From contig JBGTQJ010000001.1 of assembly GCA_041941305.1 (NCBI GenBank), positions 62,001-126,000 of the forward strand: a stretch of 64,000 nucleotides of DNA. Reading direction: 5' to 3'. Every line of letters begins with the position of its first letter. Position 1 is the first letter of the stretch. This stretch comes from JANSWP01 sp041941305 (GTDB lineage: Bacteria > Bacteroidota > Bacteroidia > Chitinophagales > Saprospiraceae). The notes below the pieces were generated by a model that was given only the letters and a program-made list of their open reading frames with translations, had not been told where the DNA came from and made no database searches. Both the position numbers and the translations under genes were made by a program. Shown here piece by piece: positions 8,814-18,500 of this stretch.

Positions 8814-9488
8814 ATGAACAAAGAATTGGATTTTCTGAACACCCTGTTCGATGCGGAAAGTCAGGGTATATACATTCCTGAATTCTTGCTAAACGTTTTG
8901 ATAACTACACTCTTGGCATTGGTTTTAGGGTATGTCTATGTTCGGTTTGGCAGCTCATTATCCAACAGAAAAGCATTAGCAAAAACATTGGTTTTGGTGA
9001 GTCTGACGACAATGTTGATCATTACGATTGTGAAATCTTCCCTTGCATTGTCATTGGGTTTGGTAGGAGCCCTTTCGATAGTAAGGTTCAGAACAGCAAT
9101 AAAAGAACCCGAGGAGCTGGCTTATTTCTTCATGTCTATTGCTATTGGATTGGGGATTGGCGCTGGACAGCTTTTGGCAACATTGGTAGGTGCGGCAGGA
9201 CTTTTTATAATTGCCTTAATGATGAATAGAAGCAAAGCAAAAGACATTTCCCAGAATCTAATTATTCAGTTTTCAGGAAACAAATCTGCATCGGAAATTG
9301 AAAAAGTCGTCCAGATTCTGGAAGAACATTGTACCCAGTTGGAATTGAGAAGGATGGATGAAGGCAATGAATCTTCGGAAATTTCCTTTGCGGTAGGATT
9401 TAAAAATTTTACTGCGCTTTTGAAAGCTAAAGAAAACCTGCAAAGAGCATTTCCAGGTGTGCTGTTTAGCTTTTTAGAAATCGTTTGA
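8814..9488 (+). CDS. DUF4956 membrane protein
   Basis: A 224-residue integral membrane protein. Residues about 24-140 contain four hydrophobic helices separated by short loops, with the family hallmark ALSIVRFRTAIKEPEELAYFF in the central loop. The rest (about 145-224) is a soluble alpha/beta tail. DUF4956 genes recur beside CotH-kinase and VTC-domain genes, as here. The next gene starts within its stop codon (TTG 9485 over TGA 9486-9488), so translation is probably coupled. Proposed role: membrane anchor or channel component for that system; this is inference. Confidence 0.88.
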   Translation: MNKELDFLNTLFDAESQGIYIPEFLLNVLITTLLALVLGYVYVRFGSSLSNRKALAKTLVLVSLTTMLIITIVKSSLALSLGLVGALSIVRFRTAIKEPEELAYFFMSIAIGLGIGAGQLLATLVGAAGLFIIALMMNRSKAKDISQNLIIQFSGNKSASEIEKVVQILEEHCTQLELRRMDEGNESSEISFAVGFKNFTALLKAKENLQRAFPGVLFSFLEIV

Positions 9489-12400
9489 TAAAGAGTTTCT
9501 CCTTGAAGATAAAACAAACATATCAACCCACTCAAGTTAAGTACATCATTTCAACCCTGGTATTGATTGGTGTCATTCTTCTGATTTTCAACGGGATATC
9601 TCCTCCTCAGGAAAAATCTAGAAAATACTTGCCCAATTCTTCCAAAGAAGACATTGCATTTCTTTCAAAAAAAAGCACTTTACTCGAAGTGTTGACTTAT
9701 TTCAGGAAGCATAAAATATACTTCAGTGTAAAAGATGAAGCTTCCCAAAAGATGGCTTCTATGATAAGAGATAGTTTACTCAAATTAGGAGGAGAGGAAA
9801 TATCGAAGTTGGGATTTAGAGAGTCCTATGTGGGTTATATGGAGAAAGGATTAATGAAAAGGGAAAAACGCTCTGCAAAAAATAAAGTTGAACTACAAAT
9901 TGAAAAGGTAACAATAGAAAGCGGAGGCAGTCAAATGGGAAATTTTAGTCACCTCGTATTCCAAAATAAAACCCTTCAGGGCTATAAACGAGGTTTGCAT
10001 ATATACATCCCAAACGAAGCAAACGAGGAAGTTTTTCATTATCGCTTTGATTTTTACAAAGAAGCAAACCCGGCTGTCCCAGGAAGTATCCTAAACGAAA
10101 AAGATGAGGGCAATAACCGGATAGAAATTGTGCTCGACCAGAAAATCTACAAACAGCTGGAATCCAAGAGAAATGAAGCCCTAAAGCGAAAAGTACTCTT
10201 AACCAGTGCCGAAGATTTTGTCCCGGCAAAAATCATTTTCGGTGAGCAATCTTATGATGCTACAGTAAGGCTAAAGGGAGATTGGACCGACCACCTTGGG
10301 CATAATAAATGGTCGTTTAGGGTAAAAATTGAAGGGGGAGAAACCCTTCTCGGCATGCGAAAGTTTTCCCTGCACCATCCAAAAGCCAGAAATTATCTGG
10401 GAGAGTGGATTTTTCACCAGATGTTGAAAAAAGAAGACATTTTGAATTTACAATACGACTTCCTCAATGTCCAGATGACTGTAAAAAACGGGATGGCAAA
10501 GCAAAGTACAGATTGGGGCATGTATGCACTTGAAGAATCTTTTGATAAGTATTTACTGGAAAGAAATCATAGGCGAGAAGGCGTCATTTTGAAGATTGAT
10601 GAAGGACCTATGTGGGAGGAAAGGTTGAAATATCTGGATGCTGGTTTGGACTTGCACGGTGTTCCAGGTACCATCTTTGGCAAATACGACGAATTGCCCA
10701 TTCTCCCTTTCAATGAAAAAAAGGTCTTGAGAGATTCCAGTTTGTATCAGCAATTTATAGCTGGGCGTAATTTGCTCGATGCTTTCCTGAAAAAGGAAAT
10801 TCACCTGAGTGAAGCATTTGATGTTGAAACAATGGCTAAATTCAATGCCTTATGCAATCTTTTGGGTGCTTCACATGCTTTAAACCTACACAATATTCGG
10901 GTATATTATAATCCCATTACCCAAAAGCTGGAACCAATTGGTTTTGATGGCATCGCCTGGCAGAAAACACATTGGACCAAGATTTTTTACGAAGGGAAAA
11001 ATGATTTGGTCTTTATGCGGGCCTATGGAAAAGCATTGGATCGAATGAGACAAAAATCCTATGTAGATGCCATCCTTCAAATGTCCAACCTGAACCAAAA
11101 GTGGTTGAAAGTCCAAAGAGCTTTTCCAGAATACTACTTTGATGATAAGCTTTTAACAGCCAACCGAAATACGCTCCGCCATATGTTGTCCCCTTCGCAT
11201 TGCATGAATATTTTCTTTCAAAATATATCTGGAATTAGAATGGAAGTAATGGTCGAGCACTTTGGTCAATTTCCCTCCCAGATCCAGGGGCTGAGTATAC
11301 AAAACAATCGAATCATTGCACTTCCAGAACACGAAACGATCATTCAACCAGGTCAAAAACAAAAAGTAGTATTCCTCCTTGACAAAAACTTTAAAAAATT
11401 ATTCGTTAGCAAAAAATCCAAGAAAGCTAATTTTGAGATTGACAAGGACCTGGAAAAAATAAAAGTATTATACAGTGCACTGGGAACATCAAAGGACCTA
11501 ACTGAAAACATATTACCATGGTCTGCCAGAAACCAGGCTTTTGAAAATACTGCCCCATACAAAAAGAAACCCAATCACAAAGATTTTGAATTTCTTTCTA
11601 CAGATGAAGAAGCAAAAACCATTACCTGGAAAAGCGGCATCTGGGAATTGCAGGAAGCTTTGATCATTCCTCCAGGTTATCATTTCAAAATTCAGGCAGG
11701 CACCAAAATTCGCATTGAAAAATTTCAAAAACACATCATTTCTCATTCACCTGTATTTTTTGAAGGCACTGCACAAAGTCCAATAGAAATCACCTCCAAT
11801 TCAGGCGACGGTGAAGGACTATTTGTGCTTGAGACAATTGATACATCCCTAATCAATCACACCATTTTTGACGGTTTGCGCAATGTCACCAGCCATGGGT
11901 GGCACCTTACCGGCAGTGTTAACTTCTATAATGCCCCAGTCAAAATCCACAATAGCCAAATCAGCAACAATCACTCCGAAGATGCCTTGAACATTATCCG
12001 CTCCTGGTTTGAATTGGACAATATTACCATCTCGGAAACCCAATCTGATGCCTTCGATGGCGATTTTGTAAGCGGCATTGTCCGTAATTCCATATTTGGC
12101 AATTTAGGCAATGATGGCATTGATGTATCTGGCTCTGATGTAAAAATTGAAAATGTAAAAATTGTCAGTGCTGGCGACAAGGGATTGAGTGGTGGTGAAG
12201 CGAGTATCATGAAAATAAAAAATATAGAAATTGTAGATAGTGAAATTGCTCTGGCTAGCAAAGATCAGTCAGAACTGATTGTCGAAAAGGCAATTTTAAA
12301 AAATAACAAATTGGGATTTACTGCTTATCAAAAGAAACCAGAATTTGGTTTTGCTCACATTCTTGCGAATGAAGTAGAAATGAAGGGAAACGAAACAGAT

Positions 12401-12511
12401 TATTTAATTGAGAACAATTCATCCTTAAATCTAAATGGCAAAATAGTGAAAACTTCAGCCCGCGTACTGGAAAGGATGTATGGTTCTGAATTTGGCAAAG
12501 CCTCTCAGTAG
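9485..12511 (+). CDS. CotH kinase-family protein fused to a right-handed beta-helix
   Basis: A 1008-residue protein. The N-terminus has a single membrane helix (about 20-36), so most of the chain is probably periplasmic. Residues about 245-500 hold a CotH-type atypical kinase domain: VRLKGDWTDH, WSFRVKIEGG, FSLHHPKAR, then DWGMYALEESFDKYLLERN, and GFDGIAW as the metal-binding segment. CotH kinases phosphorylate protein Ser/Thr. The C-terminal third (about 700-980) reads as a right-handed parallel beta-helix with repeated N-rich turns. The TTG start overlaps the DUF4956 stop. The stop codon lies inside the hairpin repeat starting at 12508. Target unknown. Confidence 0.85.
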   Translation: MIKSFSLKIKQTYQPTQVKYIISTLVLIGVILLIFNGISPPQEKSRKYLPNSSKEDIAFLSKKSTLLEVLTYFRKHKIYFSVKDEASQKMASMIRDSLLKLGGEEISKLGFRESYVGYMEKGLMKREKRSAKNKVELQIEKVTIESGGSQMGNFSHLVFQNKTLQGYKRGLHIYIPNEANEEVFHYRFDFYKEANPAVPGSILNEKDEGNNRIEIVLDQKIYKQLESKRNEALKRKVLLTSAEDFVPAKIIFGEQSYDATVRLKGDWTDHLGHNKWSFRVKIEGGETLLGMRKFSLHHPKARNYLGEWIFHQMLKKEDILNLQYDFLNVQMTVKNGMAKQSTDWGMYALEESFDKYLLERNHRREGVILKIDEGPMWEERLKYLDAGLDLHGVPGTIFGKYDELPILPFNEKKVLRDSSLYQQFIAGRNLLDAFLKKEIHLSEAFDVETMAKFNALCNLLGASHALNLHNIRVYYNPITQKLEPIGFDGIAWQKTHWTKIFYEGKNDLVFMRAYGKALDRMRQKSYVDAILQMSNLNQKWLKVQRAFPEYYFDDKLLTANRNTLRHMLSPSHCMNIFFQNISGIRMEVMVEHFGQFPSQIQGLSIQNNRIIALPEHETIIQPGQKQKVVFLLDKNFKKLFVSKKSKKANFEIDKDLEKIKVLYSALGTSKDLTENILPWSARNQAFENTAPYKKKPNHKDFEFLSTDEEAKTITWKSGIWELQEALIIPPGYHFKIQAGTKIRIEKFQKHIISHSPVFFEGTAQSPIEITSNSGDGEGLFVLETIDTSLINHTIFDGLRNVTSHGWHLTGSVNFYNAPVKIHNSQISNNHSEDALNIIRSWFELDNITISETQSDAFDGDFVSGIVRNSIFGNLGNDGIDVSGSDVKIENVKIVSAGDKGLSGGEASIMKIKNIEIVDSEIALASKDQSELIVEKAILKNNKLGFTAYQKKPEFGFAHILANEVEMKGNETDYLIENNSSLNLNGKIVKTSARVLERMYGSEFGKASQ

Positions 12512-12580
12512 CTCCGGTCGGCGACCGGAGTAGCCCATATTTGCTTTATCATGACTTCTCCGATCGGCGACCGGAGCTAC
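12508..12580. repeat. Paired GC-rich hairpin element between CotH and VTC genes
   Basis: Two near-identical hairpins, 12512-12530 and 12558-12576, of the form ctccggtc-ggc-gaccggag. The outer ends gtagctccgg (12508-12517) and ccggagctac (12571-12580) also pair. The CotH stop codon falls within the element. GC content is far above the surroundings, so it looks like an inserted palindromic repeat unit that may also act as an intra-operon processing or attenuation site. Confidence 0.8.
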
Positions 12581-12584
12581 TTAT

Positions 12585-13295
12585 ATGTTGGAATTCATTC
12601 AAAAAATACAAACTCGAAATAACTTCCGCTACGAGCGAAAGTTTACCCTTCGTGCTGCTTCCCGGAGAGAACCACTGCAATACATCAAATTGCATCCAGC
12701 TTTTTTCCGTGAAATTTTCTACACCCGCCAAAACAGCAATATTTATTTCGATACTCCTGATTTGCAATTCTACTTCGACAACAAAAAAGGGATTGCAGAC
12801 CGCAAAAAAGTGCGTATTCGATGGTATGGAGATACTTTTGGCAAAATACAAAAACCAAAACTGGAGTATAAAATAAAAAGAGGGCTGGTGGGTGATAAAT
12901 GGTCTTTTCAATTAAAGGATTTTGAGATCGGAAAAGGATTTACGAAAAAGGATTTATTGGATGTTTTCGAAAAATCCGAATTGCCTAAGCCAGTTTTGGA
13001 ATCCTTACAAAACCTAAGCCCTACCCTACTCAATACCTACCACAGGACTTATTTCCTTTCATTAAATCAAACCTTCAGACTCACTTTTGACGAGCAGATG
13101 GCCTATTACAACATCCACAATTTCTCCAACCTGTTTTTGGAAAAGTATGAAACAAAAAACGATTTCATCCTGGAATTGAAGTATGGTTTGGACTTTGACA
13201 AGGCTGCTAATGGCATCTCCAAATTATTTCCGATGCGGCTGGATAAGAGTTCGAAGTACGTGACTGGAGTGGATTTTTTGCGCGCTTTGCAATAA
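12585..13295 (+). CDS. VTC-domain (polyphosphate polymerase-like) protein
   Basis: A 236-residue protein with the VTC tunnel fold, the catalytic domain of eukaryotic polyphosphate polymerase Vtc4 and related CYTH enzymes. The expected order of charged strands is present: RYERKFTL (15-22), KKVRIRWYG (72-80), KLEYKIKRG (about 90-98), FILELKYG late in the chain, and KSSKYVTG near the end. These supply the Arg/Lys/Glu residues that bind nucleotide, metal and phosphate. No SPX domain is present, as is usual in bacteria. Third gene of the DUF4956-CotH-VTC set, separated from CotH only by the hairpin repeat. Confidence 0.85.
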   Translation: MLEFIQKIQTRNNFRYERKFTLRAASRREPLQYIKLHPAFFREIFYTRQNSNIYFDTPDLQFYFDNKKGIADRKKVRIRWYGDTFGKIQKPKLEYKIKRGLVGDKWSFQLKDFEIGKGFTKKDLLDVFEKSELPKPVLESLQNLSPTLLNTYHRTYFLSLNQTFRLTFDEQMAYYNIHNFSNLFLEKYETKNDFILELKYGLDFDKAANGISKLFPMRLDKSSKYVTGVDFLRALQ

Positions 13296-13555
13296 TAGTG
13301 ATAAGATATGGTACATTTGTTAAGGGGTTAGGAAATAAATAAGCTACCAAGTTTTACGAAGCTGTATTTTTTCTCAAGCAAGGCAGAAAACATGAACACA
13401 GTGTTGCTTTAGCAGAAAAGATTCGGGGAATCTTTTCAACGAAGTGAACCGCTAGCGGATGAGATGCAGCGTATCTGCGCTCCGATAGCAATCGGAGTCT
13501 AACGCAGCATGAGAAAAAAAGAGCGAGTAAAAAGGGTAGGTTATTTTTTGCCTAA
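13296..13555. other. Non-coding spacer with hairpins
   Basis: No intact gene seen. Short hairpins include the palindrome ccgctagcgg (13449-13458) and ctccgat/atcggag (13480-13486 with 13491-13497). The latter shares its ctccgat half with the second hairpin after the CotH gene. Confidence 0.5.
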
Positions 13556-13687
13556 ACCCTAAAATATGCAATCACAAAAGCAAGCACTCTGGTGAGTATT
13601 GAATTAAAAGACTTAAACAAGGGAATGTATTTGGTAAAGGCAATAAAAGCAGCGCAGGTTTTTTCTGGGAAATTTTTGAAAAATTGA
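13556..13687 (+). pseudogene. Remnant of a T9SS C-terminal sorting domain
   Basis: The frame from 13556 to the TGA at 13685-13687 encodes about 43 residues with no start codon. It reads SIELKDLNKGMYLVKAI and ends SGKFLKN. This is the last two strands of a type A T9SS sorting domain (L..L.kGmYlVk.......kf.K). The upstream body of the protein is absent and an in-frame TAA lies at 13553-13555. I interpret it as the tail of a deleted secreted-protein gene. Confidence 0.7.
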
Positions 13688-13720
13688 AATTGGTTATAGT
13701 TATTGAAGAAATCACCTAAA

Positions 13721-14674
13721 ATGAAAATCCAACATCAACTCATTATAGCCGAAGCCCAAAAAAGAGGATTGCTGATTACAGATGTTTCCAATACACTGGA
13801 TACTCCGGCGGTTATCATCCAAAAAGAAACCAAATCAGAACTATTCATAAAGGGCACTCCCCTATCCCTTATCAATTTGCGGTCTTTAAACTATTTCGAT
13901 AATAAGCAACTAACCAAAGTCGCTTTATCGAAGCTGAATATTCCACATCCTAAAAGTGTTTTGTTTCGAGAGCCAAATGAGGAGAATTTGAAGTCTTTTT
14001 TCGAGCCTGGTAAAACCTATGTATGTAAACCTCCAAACCTTGCAGAAGGGATAGGCGTAGAGATGAATATTCAGAGTTTAGCAGCTGTAGAAGACTATTG
14101 GAACCGACATCATGAAACCCTGGGACAGTTTTTCATTTTAGAAGAGCAAATAGAGGGAAAAGACTTGCGGATTCAGGTTTTGGGGGGAAAAATAGTATCT
14201 GCTTGTACCAGAGAACCAGCTTTTGTGATTGGAGATGGTTTAAATGACTTGAATTTCCTGATTGCGGAAAGAAGAAAGATTGTTCAGTCCTATAATCCAA
14301 TGAATGATTTGGTAGTGGACAAAGGAACCCGGGAATTGTTAAAAAACCAAAATCTTAATCTGGAGGACATTCCCTCAAAAGGTCAAAAAGTTCAATTAAA
14401 AGAATTGGCAAATATGTCGTTGGGAGCAGTGGCAATTGACGTTACAGATGGTTTGCATGCTTTGTTTCAGGAATGGATTGACAGAATCGTTAGCTACTTG
14501 AATGTCAGTTATTTTGCCATAGATTTTATTACCCAGGATTTTGAAAACGATCCTCAAAATGAAGCTATCGTACTGGAAATCAACGCCCAGCCTGAGTGGC
14601 TTCACCATACATTTTCGGAGGGAAGACAACATGATTTGGCTTCTATGGTGTTAGATGAGGTTTTTAAGAGGTAA
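13721..14674 (+). CDS. ATP-grasp ligase, cyanophycin synthetase/GshF-like
   Basis: About 317 residues from ATG 13721; a TTG at 13703 is possible but less likely. ATP-grasp ligases activate a carboxylate as acyl phosphate and join it to an amine or thiol. Seen here: CKPPNLAEGIG (102-112) as the nucleotide-binding loop, EEQIEGKDLRIQVLGGK (141-157), EPAFVIGDG, then IDVTDGLH, and EINAQPEW (286-293) as the metal-binding end. The order and wording resemble the ATP-grasp module of CphA and bifunctional GshF, but the Mur-ligase or GCS module of those enzymes is missing. A free-standing peptide ligase is likely; substrate unknown. Confidence 0.8.
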   Translation: MKIQHQLIIAEAQKRGLLITDVSNTLDTPAVIIQKETKSELFIKGTPLSLINLRSLNYFDNKQLTKVALSKLNIPHPKSVLFREPNEENLKSFFEPGKTYVCKPPNLAEGIGVEMNIQSLAAVEDYWNRHHETLGQFFILEEQIEGKDLRIQVLGGKIVSACTREPAFVIGDGLNDLNFLIAERRKIVQSYNPMNDLVVDKGTRELLKNQNLNLEDIPSKGQKVQLKELANMSLGAVAIDVTDGLHALFQEWIDRIVSYLNVSYFAIDFITQDFENDPQNEAIVLEINAQPEWLHHTFSEGRQHDLASMVLDEVFKR

Positions 14675-14680
14675 TTAATT

Positions 14681-15349
14681 TCAAACCAAACCTTTTTCAA
14701 CTGCCAGTTTTACCAATCCAACAGAGTTTCTTACGCCAAACTTTGCCAGCAAACTTCCCCTGTGCGATTCCACAGTTTTGAGGGTAATAAACAATTTATC
14801 TGCAATTTCCTGGGTGGTAAATTCCTGTGCTATAAGTGCTAAAACTTCTTTTTCTCGCCGTGAAATTTTGGGAAGTCCAACAGTTTTTTGATTGGTTTTA
14901 TTTTGACTTTTTAGCAATCCCCGCATTATCGTCTCCGTCACTTCCTTGCTAAAAAAAGTCTCCCCATTGTATACCGTCCGAATGGCTTTTAACAGCTCGT
15001 CCTTATCCGTATTTTTTAAAATATATCCACTGGCACCCTGCTTCAATATTTGCGTCACAAAACTCTCTTCATTGTACATGGAAATCGCTAAAATTCGAAT
15101 TTCCGGGCGTTCCCCACTCAGCTGTTTTGCAACCTCAATGCCACTCATATCCATTAAGTTAACATCCAATAAGACCAAATCAATTTCCTTCTCCTTAACC
15201 AATTCGAAGACGCCAGCTCCAGTTTGTGATTTACCTACGACTTCGATGTCCAGTTCCAATTCCAGAATGGACTCAATGCCATCTGCAAACAGAATATGGT
15301 CATCAGCAATGATTGTTTTTATTTTATGATTATTGGAAGATTTATTCAA
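14681..15349 (-). CDS. NarL/LuxR-type two-component response regulator
   Basis: A 222-residue DNA-binding regulator. The receiver domain (about 10-125) has the acidic pair DD (16-17), the phosphoacceptor Asp62 in LLDVNL, and the conserved Lys in ILKNTD. The C-terminal LuxR helix-turn-helix (about 155-220) includes SRREKEVLALIAQEFTTQEI and the recognition helix TLKTVESHRG. It lies convergent to the ATP-grasp gene and divergent from the G8 protein. A matching HisKA_3-type kinase is at 18882-20633, so these two probably form one signalling pair around the secreted protein. Confidence 0.92.
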   Translation of the reverse strand: MNKSSNNHKIKTIIADDHILFADGIESILELELDIEVVGKSQTGAGVFELVKEKEIDLVLLDVNLMDMSGIEVAKQLSGERPEIRILAISMYNEESFVTQILKQGASGYILKNTDKDELLKAIRTVYNGETFFSKEVTETIMRGLLKSQNKTNQKTVGLPKISRREKEVLALIAQEFTTQEIADKLFITLKTVESHRGSLLAKFGVRNSVGLVKLAVEKGLV

Positions 15350-15563
15350 ACCGTTCTGAAATTATTATAAATCAAGATTTAAATCGAAAGGATTCTCCAA
15401 GGTTGATTTTCATTTCAATTTTCATTTTCATTAAGCTTTTCATTTTCACTTCTAAGGGTAAACCCTGAATTTTCAAAAGGGGTGAATTCCCCGTTGAAAT
15501 CCAATATACAGATGTTGAATTTTGCAATTCCTTTTTTCCCGACACCAAATTATTAAAAAACAT

Positions 15564-18500
15564 ATGAAAACAATCAACTCAGCCCACTCAAAAAACCAAA
15601 GATTTAACTTCGTGGCAATTTGGGTTTTACTAGTTTTTATCACTTCAAACCTTCCTGCTCAAACCTTTTGGTCTGATCCTGCGACCTGGGGAGGAACCGT
15701 TCCAGTAGCAGGAGAGGAGGTTGTTATAGATCCTTCCATGCATGTCTTATTGGATGTACATACCCCTGATTTGGGAAGCTTGACGATTGATGGAATATTA
15801 GAATTTGATGACAATCAGGATGTAAGTTTAACCTCAGAGTGGATAATGCTAATGGGAGAAATGTGGGTAGGAAGCCCCGCCAACCCCTTTATCCACCAGG
15901 CTACCATCACCCTGAATGCTCCAGACATGAATGAAAACATCATGGGAATGGGTACCCGAGGCATTATGGTCATGGGTGGAAGATTGGAAATGCATGGTAC
16001 CCCTCCAACCGTACCCTGGACAAAAATCGACGCCCATGCCACAGTTGGTGTCAATACCCTTACTCTAATGGAAAGCGTTAGTTGGAACGTCAATGATGAA
16101 ATTGTCCTTGCTCCTACTGATTATTACGAAGCAGGAAATGGCACGTCTGTAACTGAACAATTTAACCTTACTCAAGTCAACGGAACTCAATTGACTTTAG
16201 GGGCTAACACCAATGCTTTCCACTGGGGTTTGATTCAGTACGCCACCAATAGCGGAATGAGTTTGAGTAATGCCAATGCCGTCACTCCTCCTGCAGCCTC
16301 CGGCTTTACTCCTGTTGAACTCGATCAGCGTGCTCCTGTGGGAAATCTCAGCCGAAACATTGTCGTTCAAGCCCCTAATGATAATCTATGGAATAATAAT
16401 GGATTTGGCTGCCATATCATGGTCATGCGGCTTGGAGGAGGAATCCCCATGTGTGGCCTGACTCCCGGTTGTGCCCGCCTGGATGGTGTCGAAATCCGGC
16501 GAGGTGGGCAACGTGGTCTTTTGGGGCGATATCCCTTCCACTGGCATATGCTAAGTTCAGATGGCAATGATACCTTGCCTGATGCAACAGGACAATATAT
16601 CTTAAATTCGAGTGTACACCATTCAATGAATCGCGGAATAGTAATTCATGGAACGAGCGGTGTAGAAGTATCTAACAATGTAATTTATGACATTCGTGGA
16701 CATGGGATTTTTACGGAAGATGCAGTGGAAAGGAGAAATATTATTGATGGCAATTTGGTTCTATACGTACGAAACCCAGATCCAGGTTATGCATTAAAAC
16801 ATCATGAAGCAGGAACCCATTTTAATCGTGGCTCTTCTGGTTTTTGGATAAGCAATCCCGATAATACTTTAATCAATAACACAGCAGCAGATTGTGGTAC
16901 AAATGGTTTTTGGCTTGCCTTTCCAACCCAACCCTGGGGTTTGAATATGAATTTAGACATGAATCCCAGCCGCATTAGATTTGGAACATTTCAAAATAAT
17001 ACAGCCCATTCCAATCGGCTGGAAGGTATTATTCTGGATTTTGTAGAAGTAGACAATACCGGGGTGGTTGCTCCACATCAGTATATGTCTACAACTGATG
17101 GACAAAATCCTTCCTGGCCTTTTTCTACACTTAGAAGGTTTCAATTGGAAGGATATAAAACCTGGAAAAACGGAGGACATGGTATATGGGACCGCGGAGT
17201 ATGGGCAGACAACTGGGAAATTGTTTCGTCAGACAATTGTGGTCGTTATTTTGCCGGTTCTGGTGCCGATGGTCTAATTGAAAGGACACTAGCCATTGGA
17301 ACTAGTTTAAACCACATGATGAATGGAACAGACCGCCCTAATTTTACTGGAGAAGTTCCTCCTGCTGCCTTTGCGACCTACCACAGTGCTTTTGACATTA
17401 GAGACAATATAATTATTGACTTTCCTGCAGTAGCAAATACGATGAGCGGCGCATTCGCAACAAATGATTACTACATTCGGCCAGTCGAAAAGGGACAAAT
17501 AAGAAACACCAACAATCTCATTGTCAATTCCCATCCTGGTGTAAAATTGGAGGCGGATTTTCCGCATTATGCTTTAGCTGGCGCCCTTTGGGATCCTAAT
17601 GCAGTTTGGGGCAATACACCAGAGGAATGGTTGGTTTATGATACTCCCTTCTTTACCTATGGTCAAACGCCAACGGTCGTACCTCCAGGCGCAATTTCAG
17701 GTGGTGTTCTGGTTGATGGACCCTTTTTTGGCTTCAATGAATTTGTTATAAATGAAGCCAATCTCCGCTGGGAGGATTTTATGGAAATTCATGTCAATCG
17801 TTTGGATAACAACTTCAATTCGGTAGGTTCCTGGACCGTTGATGAAGCGCAACCAGGATGGGTTTTTGCCCATATGCGGCATTTTGCTGCACATCCTGAT
17901 GATTATTATACATTGGAATTTCCAACAATAACTGAAGTAAACGATGTGGGGATATCAGTTACCAATATGCACAATTCTTCAGATACCCTAATCATCGGAG
18001 TAGAATATTCAGGAAATTATGCCATTGATCAGGTATATACTTCATCGGTCTGGGATTATTTTGCTCCTGCACACACCCTTGCTCCAACATATATTCATAA
18101 ACATGTGTACACGCCACTTGGAAGTTTGCAGGAAGTAATAGATTCACCGGGTGGCGAAACCTATTGGCATGACATCCAAAATGATATAGTATGGATAAAA
18201 CTTGTAGGTGGGATTACACAGACCTGGGACCCAGCGAGTTTTCCTCCTCATAGTGATGAATTGCTCTACTGGCTATTTTATTTACGCATTTGGGGTAGTT
18301 TGGCATTGCCAGTCGACCTGGTTGATTTTTCTGCTTATTTGAATGGAAACGAAGTTAATATCGAGTGGACAACAGCTACAGAAATCGATAATGAATTTTT
18401 CGCGGTGCAACGGTCTTCAAATGGTGTTTCCTGGGAAGATATCATTCAGATTTCAGGGGGAGGCACAAATGCGGAAAACCAATATTATTCAACCATTGAT

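Noticed and set aside
12541..12911. Alternative frames over the start of the VTC gene
   Set aside because: Both overlap the VTC coding frame, whose motifs are clear; they are shadows.
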